Shown here in pieces: positions 15,340-23,387 of a stretch of DNA of 56,164 nt. Origin of the DNA: Lachnospiraceae bacterium (GTDB lineage Bacteria; Bacillota; Clostridia; Lachnospirales; Lachnospiraceae); NCBI GenBank assembly GCA_024695665.1, contig JAILHT010000030.1:1-56164 (forward strand), read 5' to 3'. A program made the translations under genes and the position numbers. Below the pieces are notes generated by a model. The model worked only from the letters and a program-made list of their open reading frames with translations, did no database searches and had not been told where the DNA came from. Position 1 is the first letter of the stretch. Every line of letters begins with the position of its first letter.

Positions 15340-16707
15340 TTAGGTCAAAGATTTTACTATTTCGGAGAAATTCATGAAGTGGGATGCCTTAACCAAAATG
15401 GTATCCCCTTCTTTTTTATATTTAAGCAATTCTTCTATCAGATTTTCTTTGTCATTAAACTCGAACACTTCGATTTTTGCACCTTTGTCTTTTATGGCGC
15501 GACCTATCTCCTTCGAAAGACTTCCGGCTGTGAACACAGCATCGATATTCGTCATCGCAACATGCTCGCCGACTCCGTAATGAAGTTCTCTCTCCGTATC
15601 TCCAAGCTCACCCATATCTCCGAACACCGCTATCTTTCTTCCCTCGGCTTTGGAGAGAATATCCGCTGCAGCCTTCATTGAAATTGGATTCGCATTGTAA
15701 CAGTCATCGATCACGGTATATCCGTTAGCTTTTATAAAATTGCTTCTTCCCCCTATTGTTGAGGCCTTTTCAATACCGCTTTTTATCTCTTCGATACCCA
15801 TATCAAGTTCTTTTGCGACAGCAGCTGCAGCGAGTGCATTGCTGACATTGTGCATTCCCGGAAGAGGCTCGTGAACTTTTATCTTTTCACCGCACGCAGA
15901 AAGTGTAAAATCGATTCCCGCAAGTCCTTTATCATCAATGTCAGACGCATGGATTGCGAATTTTTCATCATCCTTGCCATAGAACACTTTTCTGATCTCC
16001 GGATGGCTGTTTAGGGTTATAAGCTTGTCGTCGTCACCATTTAAAATGACAACAGAAGAAGGCTTCATATTGTCGAGACACTCCGTCTTTGCCTTTAATA
16101 TTCCATCTCTTGTCTTTAGGTTTTCAAGGTGACAATATCCGATATTTGTTATTACCATAATATCAGGTCTGTCTATCTTTGAAAGTCTGTCCATTTCACC
16201 GAAATCGGATATTCCCATCTCCAACACGGCAACTTCATGCTCATTCCTAAGGCCGAAAACAGTGAGCGGCAGACCTATCTCATTGTTGAAATTCCCTGCT
16301 GTCTTGTATACGTTATATCTCTCACCGAGTACAGATGCTATCATCTCTTTTGTACTGGTTTTACCGACACTTCCTGTGATTCCGACCACTTTTATATCAA
16401 GTACCGACAGATAGTACTCTGCTATATCTTTGAGCGCCTGAAGTGTTGATTCTACGAGAATGTAAGGGCCGAAATACTCTTCAAGTTTCCTTTCACCCAC
16501 TGCGCAGAGCGCACCGTTTTCCATGACACTCTTTACAAAGTCATGACCGTCGACGCGATTTCCCTCTATCGCGATAAATACATCGCCTTTAGATACCTTT
16601 CGACTGTCTATATATATACCGTTTGCCTCAGTATTGTCCTGCTTATAATCGCCTAAGATTTTTCCTTTGCACACCTCAGCTATCTTTTCTATTGTCATGT
16701 TTTTCAT
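15340..16707 (-). CDS. murF: UDP-N-acetylmuramoyl-tripeptide--D-alanyl-D-alanine ligase
   Basis: Cytoplasmic ATP-dependent ligase that adds D-Ala-D-Ala to UDP-MurNAc-tripeptide. The 455-aa protein has the N-terminal substrate domain (IDSRKVSKGDVFIAIEG), the central ATPase with P-loop GITGSVGKTSTKEM, and the signature NYNANPxS-like DDCYNANPISMKAA followed by FGDMGELG. ATG at 16707 is chosen over 16767 because GGAGAG lies just upstream and the longer frame runs through a stable hairpin. The D-Ala-D-Ala ligase that makes its substrate is directly upstream. Confidence 0.96.
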   Translation of the reverse strand: MKNMTIEKIAEVCKGKILGDYKQDNTEANGIYIDSRKVSKGDVFIAIEGNRVDGHDFVKSVMENGALCAVGERKLEEYFGPYILVESTLQALKDIAEYYLSVLDIKVVGITGSVGKTSTKEMIASVLGERYNVYKTAGNFNNEIGLPLTVFGLRNEHEVAVLEMGISDFGEMDRLSKIDRPDIMVITNIGYCHLENLKTRDGILKAKTECLDNMKPSSVVILNGDDDKLITLNSHPEIRKVFYGKDDEKFAIHASDIDDKGLAGIDFTLSACGEKIKVHEPLPGMHNVSNALAAAAVAKELDMGIEEIKSGIEKASTIGGRSNFIKANGYTVIDDCYNANPISMKAAADILSKAEGRKIAVFGDMGELGDTERELHYGVGEHVAMTNIDAVFTAGSLSKEIGRAIKDKGAKIEVFEFNDKENLIEELLKYKKEGDTILVKASHFMNFSEIVKSLT

Positions 16708-16737
16708 GGGATACTCTCCATTCTCTTTTATCACAAC

Positions 16738-16768
16738 GATGCCACACACCCTTTCGGTGTGCGGCATC
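16738..16768 (-). other. Stable intercistronic hairpin between ddl and murF
   Basis: GATGCC-G-CACACC and GGTGTG-T-GGCATC form a 13-bp stem with a short loop (GAAAG) on the minus strand. No U-run follows, so it is not a typical terminator. It could stabilise or process the ddl-murF mRNA. Confidence 0.6.
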
Positions 16769-16783
16769 TGCTTTAATTACTTT

Positions 16784-17833
16784 TTATCTTTTTTTCAGTG
16801 ATATTTCTATGATCTTCTCACAAAGTCCGCCGAAATCGACTCCTACAACCTTTGCCTCCTGCGGAAGTAGGCTTGTCGGTGTCATTCCCGGTAATGTGTT
16901 TGCCTCCAGACAGAACATCTCATTCTTCTCATTCATAAGGAAATCTATTCTTGAATATGTATCAAGTCCAAGCACTTTCGCTACCCTCTCAGCATATCCC
17001 TGCATCTCCTTTGTGAGTTCCTCCGATATCTCTGCCGGGCATGTCTCAACCGCGCTTCCGGCTTTATACTTGTTCTTATAATCATAGAATCCTGTTACCG
17101 GCGCTATCTCTATGATTGGAAGTGCTTTGCCCTCCATAACTCCGACAGAGAACTCTCTGCCTTCTACATAATCTTCAACAAGGGCTTCATCTTCCCACTT
17201 GTAGCACTCTCTCAAGGCATCCCTGAAGCTTTTTTCATCATGAGCTATCGATACCCCGATGGAAGACCCTCCGCATACAGGTTTAACAACACATGGGATA
17301 TGTACCCCAAGCTCGTTTATACCCTTGTCGACATCACATTTTTTTACTTTGACAGAATGTGCCATCGGCACTCCCGCATCAGTGATGAATATCTTCGCTG
17401 CGTATTTGTCCATCGAAATCGCACTTCCGAAATATCCGGTTCCGGTATATCTGATTCCGAAAAGATCGAACGTTGCCTGTATCTTTCCGTTCTCTCCGTT
17501 CTCTCCGTGCAATGCCATAAATACAACATCGCTCATTCGGCAGAGCTCTATTACGTTTGGTCCGAAGAAGCAGTCGCTCTTGTCTGCTCTCTGTGCTTTC
17601 ACTTTTTCGAGATCCGGTGCAACCTCCGGTATGTTTTTTGGTTTCAGGCTGATTTCGTCCGCTCTGTCAAAAGCATTTGTCATATCTTCTTCTTTGTCTG
17701 AATACCCCATAAAGACATCTAAAAGAATAACCTTATGCCCGTTCTCCTTGAGCGCTTTTGCAACCATCTCCCCGGTTTTAATTGACACGTCCCTCTCCGT
17801 GCTGAGTCCCCCGGCCAACACTACAATATTCAT
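16784..17833 (-). CDS. ddl: D-alanine--D-alanine ligase
   Basis: Makes D-Ala-D-Ala from two D-Ala with ATP. At 349 aa it has the family length. The N-terminal motif VVLAGGLSTERDVSIKTG and the first-substrate ALHGENGENGKIQ are intact. The ATP-grasp core shows PCVVKPVCGGSSIGVSIA, EDYVEGREFSVGV and the metal-binding CLEANTLPGMTPTSLLP. Tyr-Ser-Arg-type residues near SRIDFL fit a Ddl rather than a vancomycin-resistance D-Lac ligase. It lies between hpf (42 bp upstream) and murF. Confidence 0.95.
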   Translation of the reverse strand: MNIVVLAGGLSTERDVSIKTGEMVAKALKENGHKVILLDVFMGYSDKEEDMTNAFDRADEISLKPKNIPEVAPDLEKVKAQRADKSDCFFGPNVIELCRMSDVVFMALHGENGENGKIQATFDLFGIRYTGTGYFGSAISMDKYAAKIFITDAGVPMAHSVKVKKCDVDKGINELGVHIPCVVKPVCGGSSIGVSIAHDEKSFRDALRECYKWEDEALVEDYVEGREFSVGVMEGKALPIIEIAPVTGFYDYKNKYKAGSAVETCPAEISEELTKEMQGYAERVAKVLGLDTYSRIDFLMNEKNEMFCLEANTLPGMTPTSLLPQEAKVVGVDFGGLCEKIIEISLKKR

Positions 17834-17874
17834 GATTTAAAAACTTCCTCCAAAATAATCAATACTTGCTTAGA

Positions 17875-18402
17875 TTAGTACTCCGGCTCAATAAGTCCGT
17901 AGGTATTGCCTTTTCTCTTGTAAACAACGTTTACTGCATCATCTTCAGCGTTAATAAATACAAAGAAATTATGTCCGAGGAGTTCCATCTGAAGAGCTGC
18001 ATCTTCCGGATACATCGGAGTCATATCAAACTTTTTGACTCTTGTAATCTGAATCTCGTCCTCTGAGCCAACGCTCTCCTCAAGAAATTCCTTTTTAAAC
18101 GATCCCGCATTCTGTTTCTTACTTATAAGTTTCTGACGATGTTTCTTAAGCTGTTTTTCAATGACCTCCACTGCAAGATCAATTGAAACATACATATCAT
18201 CGCTCACCTGCTCAGAACGAATGATATTTCCTTTGATTGGGATTGTAATCTCAATCTTCTGTCTTTCCTTTTCGACACTTAAAGTTACATTTGCTTCAGT
18301 ATCAGGGGTAAAGTACTTCTCAAGGCCTGCCATCTTTCCTTCTACGCTTGCCTTGAGTCCTTCAGTAAGGTCAATGTTTTTTCCGCTTATAATAATATTC
18401 AT
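17875..18402 (-). CDS. hpf: Ribosome hibernation promoting factor, long form
   Basis: Binds 30S subunits and dimerises ribosomes into inactive 100S particles in stationary phase. The 175-aa protein has the N-terminal S30AE domain (MNIIISGKNIDLTEGLKASVEGKM) to about residue 100, a linker, and the C-terminal dimerisation domain (KKFDMTPMYPEDAALQMELLGHNFFVFIN) that marks the long form. AAAGGGG precedes ATG. An extended -10 box (TGATATAAT on the minus strand near 18455) lies upstream, and a small hairpin with TGGAG arms lies in the leader. Confidence 0.95.
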   Translation of the reverse strand: MNIIISGKNIDLTEGLKASVEGKMAGLEKYFTPDTEANVTLSVEKERQKIEITIPIKGNIIRSEQVSDDMYVSIDLAVEVIEKQLKKHRQKLISKKQNAGSFKKEFLEESVGSEDEIQITRVKKFDMTPMYPEDAALQMELLGHNFFVFINAEDDAVNVVYKRKGNTYGLIEPEY

Positions 18403-18561
18403 AAGTCACGACCCCTTTCGAGTAAATATTCTCCAAATTTATATGGAGTATTTATATTATATCACTTTGGGCTTATTTGTGTATAATATATACAAATGAA
18501 AAAATATTATTTATGAGACGCAATTATTCGCACATTTAATAACTGTATAAGGAATATTTAC

Positions 18562-19296
18562 ATGAAGAGAAAAACTGCCGTCATAACCGGGGCTTCAAGA
18601 GGCATAGGAGCCGCCTGCGCAAAGGTTTTGGCCTCACACGGTTACGACCTTATCTTAAATTGCATATCGAACGAAAAAATGTTAAACGAGCTCTCGGATG
18701 ATCTAAAAAACAGATACGGAGTGCAGATTTTAATTGTCTGCGGGGACGTGTCCGACTATTCGTTCGTCGAAAGAATGTTTGAAGAGATATCAGCTTTTAC
18801 GGATACCATAGATGTCCTTATCAACAATGCCGGCATAGCACATCTCGGTCTTTTATCCGACATGAGTATTGAGGAGTGGAACAGACTTATATCTACCAAT
18901 CTGACCTCTGTATTCTCATGCTCAAAGTTTGCCATACCGATTATGCTAAAGGCAGGCTCCGGAAAGATAATAAATATATCTTCTATCTGGGGACTTTACG
19001 GTGCCTCGTACGAGGTCGCTTACTCCGCTACGAAAGGTGGAATCGACTCCTTCACGAGAGCGCTCGCAAAAGAGCTTGCGCCTTCTGACATTCAGGTCAA
19101 TGCCATAGCCTGCGGAGTCATAGATACCGACATGAACAGATCCATAGATGAAGAATCGTTGGAATTGCTTCGCGAGGAGATACCGGCCGGGCGTTTTGCG
19201 TCCGCCGATGAGGTCGCGGAGATGGTATTTTCTGTTATAACTTCTCCATCTTATCTCACAGGTCAGATAATACAGTTTGACGGTGGCTATATCTGA
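18562..19296 (+). CDS. SDR-family NAD(P)-dependent oxidoreductase, FabG-like
   Basis: Classical short-chain reductase of 244 aa. Cofactor motif TGASRGIGAACAKVL at residue 8, NNAGIAHLG structural motif, and the catalytic Ser (NISSIWG) with YSATKGG give the Ser-Tyr-Lys set. The end GQIIQFDGGYI is typical of 3-oxoacyl-ACP reductases. It is a lone gene with no fatty-acid neighbours, so it may be an ancillary reductase; the Bacillus paralog YmfI, which acts in EF-P modification, is one known alternative. AAGGAA precedes ATG. The gene converges on the Ig-like gene. Confidence 0.85.
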   Translation: MKRKTAVITGASRGIGAACAKVLASHGYDLILNCISNEKMLNELSDDLKNRYGVQILIVCGDVSDYSFVERMFEEISAFTDTIDVLINNAGIAHLGLLSDMSIEEWNRLISTNLTSVFSCSKFAIPIMLKAGSGKIINISSIWGLYGASYEVAYSATKGGIDSFTRALAKELAPSDIQVNAIACGVIDTDMNRSIDEESLELLREEIPAGRFASADEVAEMVFSVITSPSYLTGQIIQFDGGYI

Positions 19297-19309
19297 TTCA
19301 TTTTAGGAG

Positions 19310-19325
19310 AATCCGTTTCTCCCCC
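19310..19325. repeat. Left copy of 16-bp perfect inverted repeat around the Ig-like gene
   Basis: AATCCGTTTCTCCCCC at 19310-19325 is the exact reverse complement of 20370-20385. It starts 6 bp beyond the stop of the gene at 19332. The copy also forms a small local hairpin with GGAGAA at 19306-19311, which may be the weak terminator of the SDR gene. Confidence 0.85.
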
Positions 19326-19331
19326 ATTTTC

Positions 19332-20354
19332 TTATTTTACGGTGACAACAACACTTTCTTTTGTCCCATCCTCGGACACGGTTATAAGGGCCGTGCCCTT
19401 TTTTATTGCCGTAACCTTTCCGTTCTCATCGACCGTAGCAACCTTTGTCTTGTTGCTTTTAAACTCCGGTTTGTTTCCTGATGACACACTGACGGAAAGT
19501 AGTTTACTCTTTCCCGTTTTAAGGGTCACAGATGATGGTTTTATTTTTATCTTCGGGCTTTTTACAGTCACCGTGCAAATCTTTTTAACTCCGTCGAGAC
19601 TCACTGTTATATTTGCCGTTCCATGCTTTACGGCCGTTATAACACCTTTTTCAGATATTGTTGCCACGCTCCTCTTGTCCGTCTTAAAGGTAGGCGTTCT
19701 GCCTGAGGATACAGTGACTTTCAGTTTGTATATCTTGTTCCTGTACATTGATATTTTTCTTGTTGCGATTGTAATCTTCGGAGTTTTTACTTTTACCGGT
19801 ATGTTTCTTGTTGTTCCGTCCGCTTTCACAGTTATTTTGGTCTCTCCGGGCTTTATTGCCTTCACTTTCCCCTCATCATCAACTGTTACTATACTGCTTT
19901 TTGCGCTCTTAAAGACAGGAATACTTCCCGTCGAGGTCTCTGCCGTGATTTTTCTTTCTTCACCGACTTCAAGAGACAACTTTTCTTCCGACAATTTTAT
20001 CTCGGTTTTCTTTACAAGTATTTTGCAGGTTGCCTCAGCCTTATTTATTTTTGCTGTAATCTCTGCCTTTCCCGGCGCCTTCGCAATCACCCTGCCGTAG
20101 GTATTCACCGAGACAACTTTCGAGTTACTGCTTTTAAATGTCGGGAAATCTCCTGTAGAAGTCACTGCTGCCAGAAGAAACTCATCTCCCACGGAGAGTG
20201 TTCTGTTGTATGAAGTGAGTATTACAAATGGTAAAATCTGATTTTTCGAAGCTGCCGAAGCCTTTGATGATGTCGTAAGTACAGGCATTATCGCAAGCGT
20301 CAGCGCCAGAATAAATACTATAGATCTTTTTAGATTTTTGTAGATTCTTTTCAT
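19332..20354 (-). CDS. Secreted protein of four bacterial Ig-like (Big_2) repeats
   Basis: 340-aa exported protein. A signal peptide (KRSIVFILALTLAIMPVLTTSSKASAA region, cleavage near residue 35) is followed by four tandem repeats of about 76 residues. Each has a TFKS or EFKS core, the motif VATV/VVSV with a following Asp/Glu-Gly-x-V-x-A and the closing KPGxAxITV strand. No LPxTG, SLH or membrane anchor is seen, so it is released or held by other means. Function is likely surface adhesion or matrix; no enzymatic domain is present. The Shine-Dalgarno GGGGG sits in a leader hairpin, and the gene is bracketed by a 16-bp inverted repeat. Confidence 0.85.
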   Translation of the reverse strand: MKRIYKNLKRSIVFILALTLAIMPVLTTSSKASAASKNQILPFVILTSYNRTLSVGDEFLLAAVTSTGDFPTFKSSNSKVVSVNTYGRVIAKAPGKAEITAKINKAEATCKILVKKTEIKLSEEKLSLEVGEERKITAETSTGSIPVFKSAKSSIVTVDDEGKVKAIKPGETKITVKADGTTRNIPVKVKTPKITIATRKISMYRNKIYKLKVTVSSGRTPTFKTDKRSVATISEKGVITAVKHGTANITVSLDGVKKICTVTVKSPKIKIKPSSVTLKTGKSKLLSVSVSSGNKPEFKSNKTKVATVDENGKVTAIKKGTALITVSEDGTKESVVVTVK

Positions 20355-20358
20355 AAAT

Positions 20359-20385
20359 CCCCCTTTTTTGGGGGAGAAACGGATT
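20359..20385 (-). promoter_or_regulatory. Leader hairpin hiding the ribosome binding site, fused to the right 16-bp inverted repeat
   Basis: In the mRNA CCCCC (20374-20370), AAAAAA, GGGGG (20363-20359) form a hairpin. The GGGGG is the only Shine-Dalgarno for the ATG at 20354. The CCCCC arm is the end of the 16-nt element 20385-20370, whose exact complement lies just after the stop codon at 19325-19310. The two pairings exclude each other. Confidence 0.7.
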
Positions 20386-20491
20386 GATATAAATATTAAT
20401 CCATTTCCGCATTTTAGACTATGTCAGTTTATAACAAATATTCGCAATGCCAAATCGGCATTTTACACATATATTTTTTGATTTCTTTTTA

Positions 20492-21082
20492 TTACTTGAA
20501 ATTCAGCCTGCGATATATCTCAGCTATAGGAAAACCGACCACGTTGTAAAAATCGCCGAATATTCCAGCTATATACTTTGAACAATACCCTTGGATGGCA
20601 TATGCTCCGGCCTTGTCCTCCCACTCGGGAGAGCCGTTTTCATCCCTGTAATTTATGTAATCGATTATCTCCTCGCGCGTCATTTTGTTGAATTTCACAT
20701 CTGTCTTCTCGGCAAATCCGATATTTCTTCTTCCCATAGAATCGTTTACTATAAGTGACACTCCTGTGTACACCTGATGTTTATCCCCCTCGAGCATATG
20801 TATCATTCGCTCAGCATCAACGGAATCCTTCGGTTTGCCCAAGATATTTCCATCCTTTGAAACGACTGTGTCAGCCCCGATTATTATATATTCATCCTCG
20901 GAATCTTTAACCTTTTCTTCTATCTCAAACGCTTTTGCACTTGCCAAGGCTATCACATATTTGTCCGGAGCCGTCTCTTCTGACTTTTCCTCCCCACAGG
21001 CCGGCATAACATCAAAATCTTTGAACAGTCTCCTCATAAGTTCTATTCTTCTGGGAGATGCTGAAGCCAATATTACTCTCAT
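20492..21082 (-). CDS. maf: Maf family nucleotide pyrophosphatase
   Basis: House-cleaning enzyme hydrolysing non-canonical or modified NTPs (dTTP/UTP pyrophosphatase class) to NMP and pyrophosphate. The 196-aa protein carries the N-terminal LASASPRRIELMRRL, the catalytic-Asp segment IIGADTVVSKDGNILGKP, and EWEDKAGAYAIQG. All are diagnostic. It is a single gene between the tRNA-Tyr terminator and the Ig-like gene. The short hairpin ATGCCGATTTGGCAT downstream (about 20448-20463) has no U-tail. Confidence 0.95.
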   Translation of the reverse strand: MRVILASASPRRIELMRRLFKDFDVMPACGEEKSEETAPDKYVIALASAKAFEIEEKVKDSEDEYIIIGADTVVSKDGNILGKPKDSVDAERMIHMLEGDKHQVYTGVSLIVNDSMGRRNIGFAEKTDVKFNKMTREEIIDYINYRDENGSPEWEDKAGAYAIQGYCSKYIAGIFGDFYNVVGFPIAEIYRRLNFK

Positions 21083-21103
21083 TTTTTTCCTCTTTTCTTA
21101 TGT

Positions 21104-21133
21104 AAAAAAGACCAGACGCACAAGCATCTGATC
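21104..21133 (-). terminator. Terminator of tRNA-Tyr
   Basis: Minus-strand GATCAGATGC and GCGTCTGGTC pair over 10 bp (two G-U) around TTGT and are followed by TTTTTT. It lies 13 bp after the tRNA and ends before maf. Confidence 0.88.
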
Positions 21134-21146
21134 TTTTGTTGATATA

Positions 21147-21228
21147 TGGGCAGAGGTGGATTCGAACCACCGAAGCAAGTTGCAGCAGATTTACAGTCTG
21201 TCCCCTTTGGCCACTCGGGAATCTGCCC
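21147..21228 (-). tRNA. tRNA-Tyr (anticodon GUA)
   Basis: 82-nt class II tRNA. Acceptor GGGCAGA/TCTGCCC, D-arm CCC-GAGTGGCCAAA-GGG, anticodon loop CTGTAAA (GUA), long variable arm, T-arm GGTGG-TTCGAAT-CCACC, discriminator A. The 3' CCA is not encoded. The top pair of the anticodon stem (27-43) is A-C rather than a Watson-Crick pair. Confidence 0.96.
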
Positions 21229-21241
21229 GTTAACGAACAAG

Positions 21242-21270
21242 ATTATATCATAGCGTTTTTTTCATATCAA
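21242..21270 (-). promoter_or_regulatory. Promoter of tRNA-Tyr
   Basis: Minus-strand TTGATA (21265-21270), 17-bp spacer, TATAAT (21242-21247) with TGA just before it. The -35 overlaps the stop codon of the GH13 gene. The tRNA would start a few bases downstream. Confidence 0.75.
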
Positions 21271-23384
21271 GCATTTTCATCCACGTATTTTAAGATCAAC
21301 GCCGAGAACGGATTTACCGTTATTCTTATCTTTCCGTTTTCTACATCATAATACTCAGGCATGATTGAATATCCGTTCTGTGATGTCGCTATAAGTCTCT
21401 TCATGCGCCCCGTCATAGGCGTTCCGGCATACCATACTTTGACATTTAAATCTCTTCTGAGTTCTGAGTTGTTCGCAATTATAACAAAATGCTCATCATT
21501 CGTGAATCTGGCATATACGAGAAGGTTTATCTCGCATTCCATAAACTGGAAAGAGCCTTTTTTTAGAGCATCATATCTCTTGTGAATCAGAATCAAATCC
21601 CTGTGAAGGTCGATAAGATCGGTTCTCTCATGTCCCCAAGGATAGGTTCTTCTGTTGTCCGGATCGGTAAATCCACAGACTCCCGCCTCGTCACCATAGT
21701 ATATTGTAGGAGCTCCCGGCCAGGTCATCTGTATTACAACAGCTTCCCTGAATACACCATAGTTTACACCCTCTTCGGCAGCTTCATATCCCAACTGATC
21801 GACTCTTCCGACTTTGTGGTTTGTCCTTGTCAAGAATCTTGAATGATCATGGTTTGAAAGCTGGTTCATCGCACAGTAGAGCGATGCAGTCTGGAAGCTG
21901 GCCATATAATGTCTCATAGCTCCCTCAAAGTTCTCCACCTTTCCGATATTGTCCGGATAGAACTCATTGCTGTGTTTCTCCATTCCGGTCAAAAACCAGG
22001 TGAGTGGTTCCATGAACGCGTCATAGTTCATAATTGTATCCCACTGATCACCCTCGAGCCACTCCTTCGGGTCTCCGTAGTGCTCAGCTAAGATTACGGC
22101 ATTAGGATTTGCCTCTTTGACAGCATTTCTGAAATCTCTCCAAAACTGATGATTCACATCAAGACTGTGTCCCAAATCCGATGCCACGTCAAGTCTCCAA
22201 CCGTCCGCATTGAAAGGTGGCGAAACCCATTTTTTCGCAATCTGAAGAATATGCTTGTACAATTCTCCGCTCTTCTCCTCATAGTTGAGTTTCGGAAGAG
22301 TATCATGTGTCCACCAGGTTTCATAGGTGTTGTTGTACGGCCAGGCGTTCATGTCTTCGAATGCAAAATAGTCCTTGTACGGGCTCAACGGCGATACGTA
22401 AGCACCCGGCTCGTATCCTTCCTTCTCCTCGTAGATAAGCTCTTTGTCCATCCACTTGTTGAAAGATCCGCAGTGGTTGAACACTCCGTCCAGTATTACT
22501 TTTATTCCCCTTTTGTGAGCCTCCTCGACGAGTTTCGCAAAAAGCATATTGCTCGCTTCAAGATTCTCAAGGTCGGTCACTCTCTTCTGGTATCTGGTTG
22601 CGGCGACATTTCCCCACTTTTCCTCGTCCAGAAGATCTCCCTCATCATTTATTATCTTTCCGAAATGAGGGTCTATATGTTCATAATCTTGTATATCGTA
22701 TTTGTGGTTTGAAGGCGAGACAAACAGGGGGTTAAAGTATATTGCTTCAATACCCAGAGAGCTTATATAATCCAGTTTCTGTCTCACACCTTCAAGGTCT
22801 CCTCCGTAGAACTCCGAAACGCTGAAAAACTCAGGCGGCTTGTCCCATTTTTCCGGCGGTACCCTTGTGCTTGTCTCTTTTATGTAATAATACTCGTTAT
22901 CGAGAACATCATTTGATGTATCTCCGTTGTAGAATCTGTCGACAAATATCTGATAGATTACAGCTCCTTTTGCCCAGTCCGGTGTATGGAACCCCGGCAC
23001 AATACGAAACTGATATCTAGGTCTCATATCCATATGAACACCGTATCTGTCGTAATAACACTCAAGAAGACCCGAAGATATCTTAAAATAATACTCCATC
23101 GGCTTGTCGCCAAGTTCGTATTCAATCTCATAAAACTCAAAATTGTCCTTGGTTTCCACCATTGGCATTACGATTTTTTGATCTTCGGTGCAGAACCAGA
23201 CAATGTCGATATTGTTTTTCGCAGCTCTGAACCTTATCTTAACCGTATCATTCGGCTCCGGCTCTGCCGGCGATCTGTAGTCTTTGGTCCCATCGGAATA
23301 TAATGCGTCTTTTCTGAGAACAGGTCTCATCTGCATTACATATCTCTGAAGTTTGTTCAATTCATATACGGAGCGTTCACTCAT
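21267..23384 (-). CDS. Cytoplasmic GH13 glycoside hydrolase, neopullulanase/alpha-amylase type
   Basis: 705-aa alpha-glucan-degrading enzyme. An N-terminal beta domain of about 130 residues (CBM34-like) precedes the barrel. The four GH13 regions are intact: DGVFNH, GWRLDVASD (nucleophile Asp), ILAEHYGD (acid/base Glu) and LSNHDHSR (third acid). There is no signal peptide, so it acts on maltodextrins or glycogen inside the cell. ATG at 23384 lies 3 bp after the ftsH stop, so it is the last gene of the rqcP-ftsH operon. Cyclomaltodextrinase and maltogenic amylase are alternatives within the same fold. Confidence 0.9.
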   Translation of the reverse strand: MSERSVYELNKLQRYVMQMRPVLRKDALYSDGTKDYRSPAEPEPNDTVKIRFRAAKNNIDIVWFCTEDQKIVMPMVETKDNFEFYEIEYELGDKPMEYYFKISSGLLECYYDRYGVHMDMRPRYQFRIVPGFHTPDWAKGAVIYQIFVDRFYNGDTSNDVLDNEYYYIKETSTRVPPEKWDKPPEFFSVSEFYGGDLEGVRQKLDYISSLGIEAIYFNPLFVSPSNHKYDIQDYEHIDPHFGKIINDEGDLLDEEKWGNVAATRYQKRVTDLENLEASNMLFAKLVEEAHKRGIKVILDGVFNHCGSFNKWMDKELIYEEKEGYEPGAYVSPLSPYKDYFAFEDMNAWPYNNTYETWWTHDTLPKLNYEEKSGELYKHILQIAKKWVSPPFNADGWRLDVASDLGHSLDVNHQFWRDFRNAVKEANPNAVILAEHYGDPKEWLEGDQWDTIMNYDAFMEPLTWFLTGMEKHSNEFYPDNIGKVENFEGAMRHYMASFQTASLYCAMNQLSNHDHSRFLTRTNHKVGRVDQLGYEAAEEGVNYGVFREAVVIQMTWPGAPTIYYGDEAGVCGFTDPDNRRTYPWGHERTDLIDLHRDLILIHKRYDALKKGSFQFMECEINLLVYARFTNDEHFVIIANNSELRRDLNVKVWYAGTPMTGRMKRLIATSQNGYSIMPEYYDVENGKIRITVNPFSALILKYVDENA

Positions 23385-23387
23385 AAA

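Noticed and set aside
18476-18497. Near-palindrome TTTGTGTATAATATATACAAA between hpf and the SDR gene
   Set aside because: Mismatched arms in very AT-rich sequence; could be chance, so not listed as an operator.
19310-20385. IS or MITE with 16-bp terminal inverted repeats
   Set aside because: No transposase and no target-site duplication seen next to the repeats; the repeat fits a leader/3'-end pairing better, though the mobile alternative is kept in the finding.
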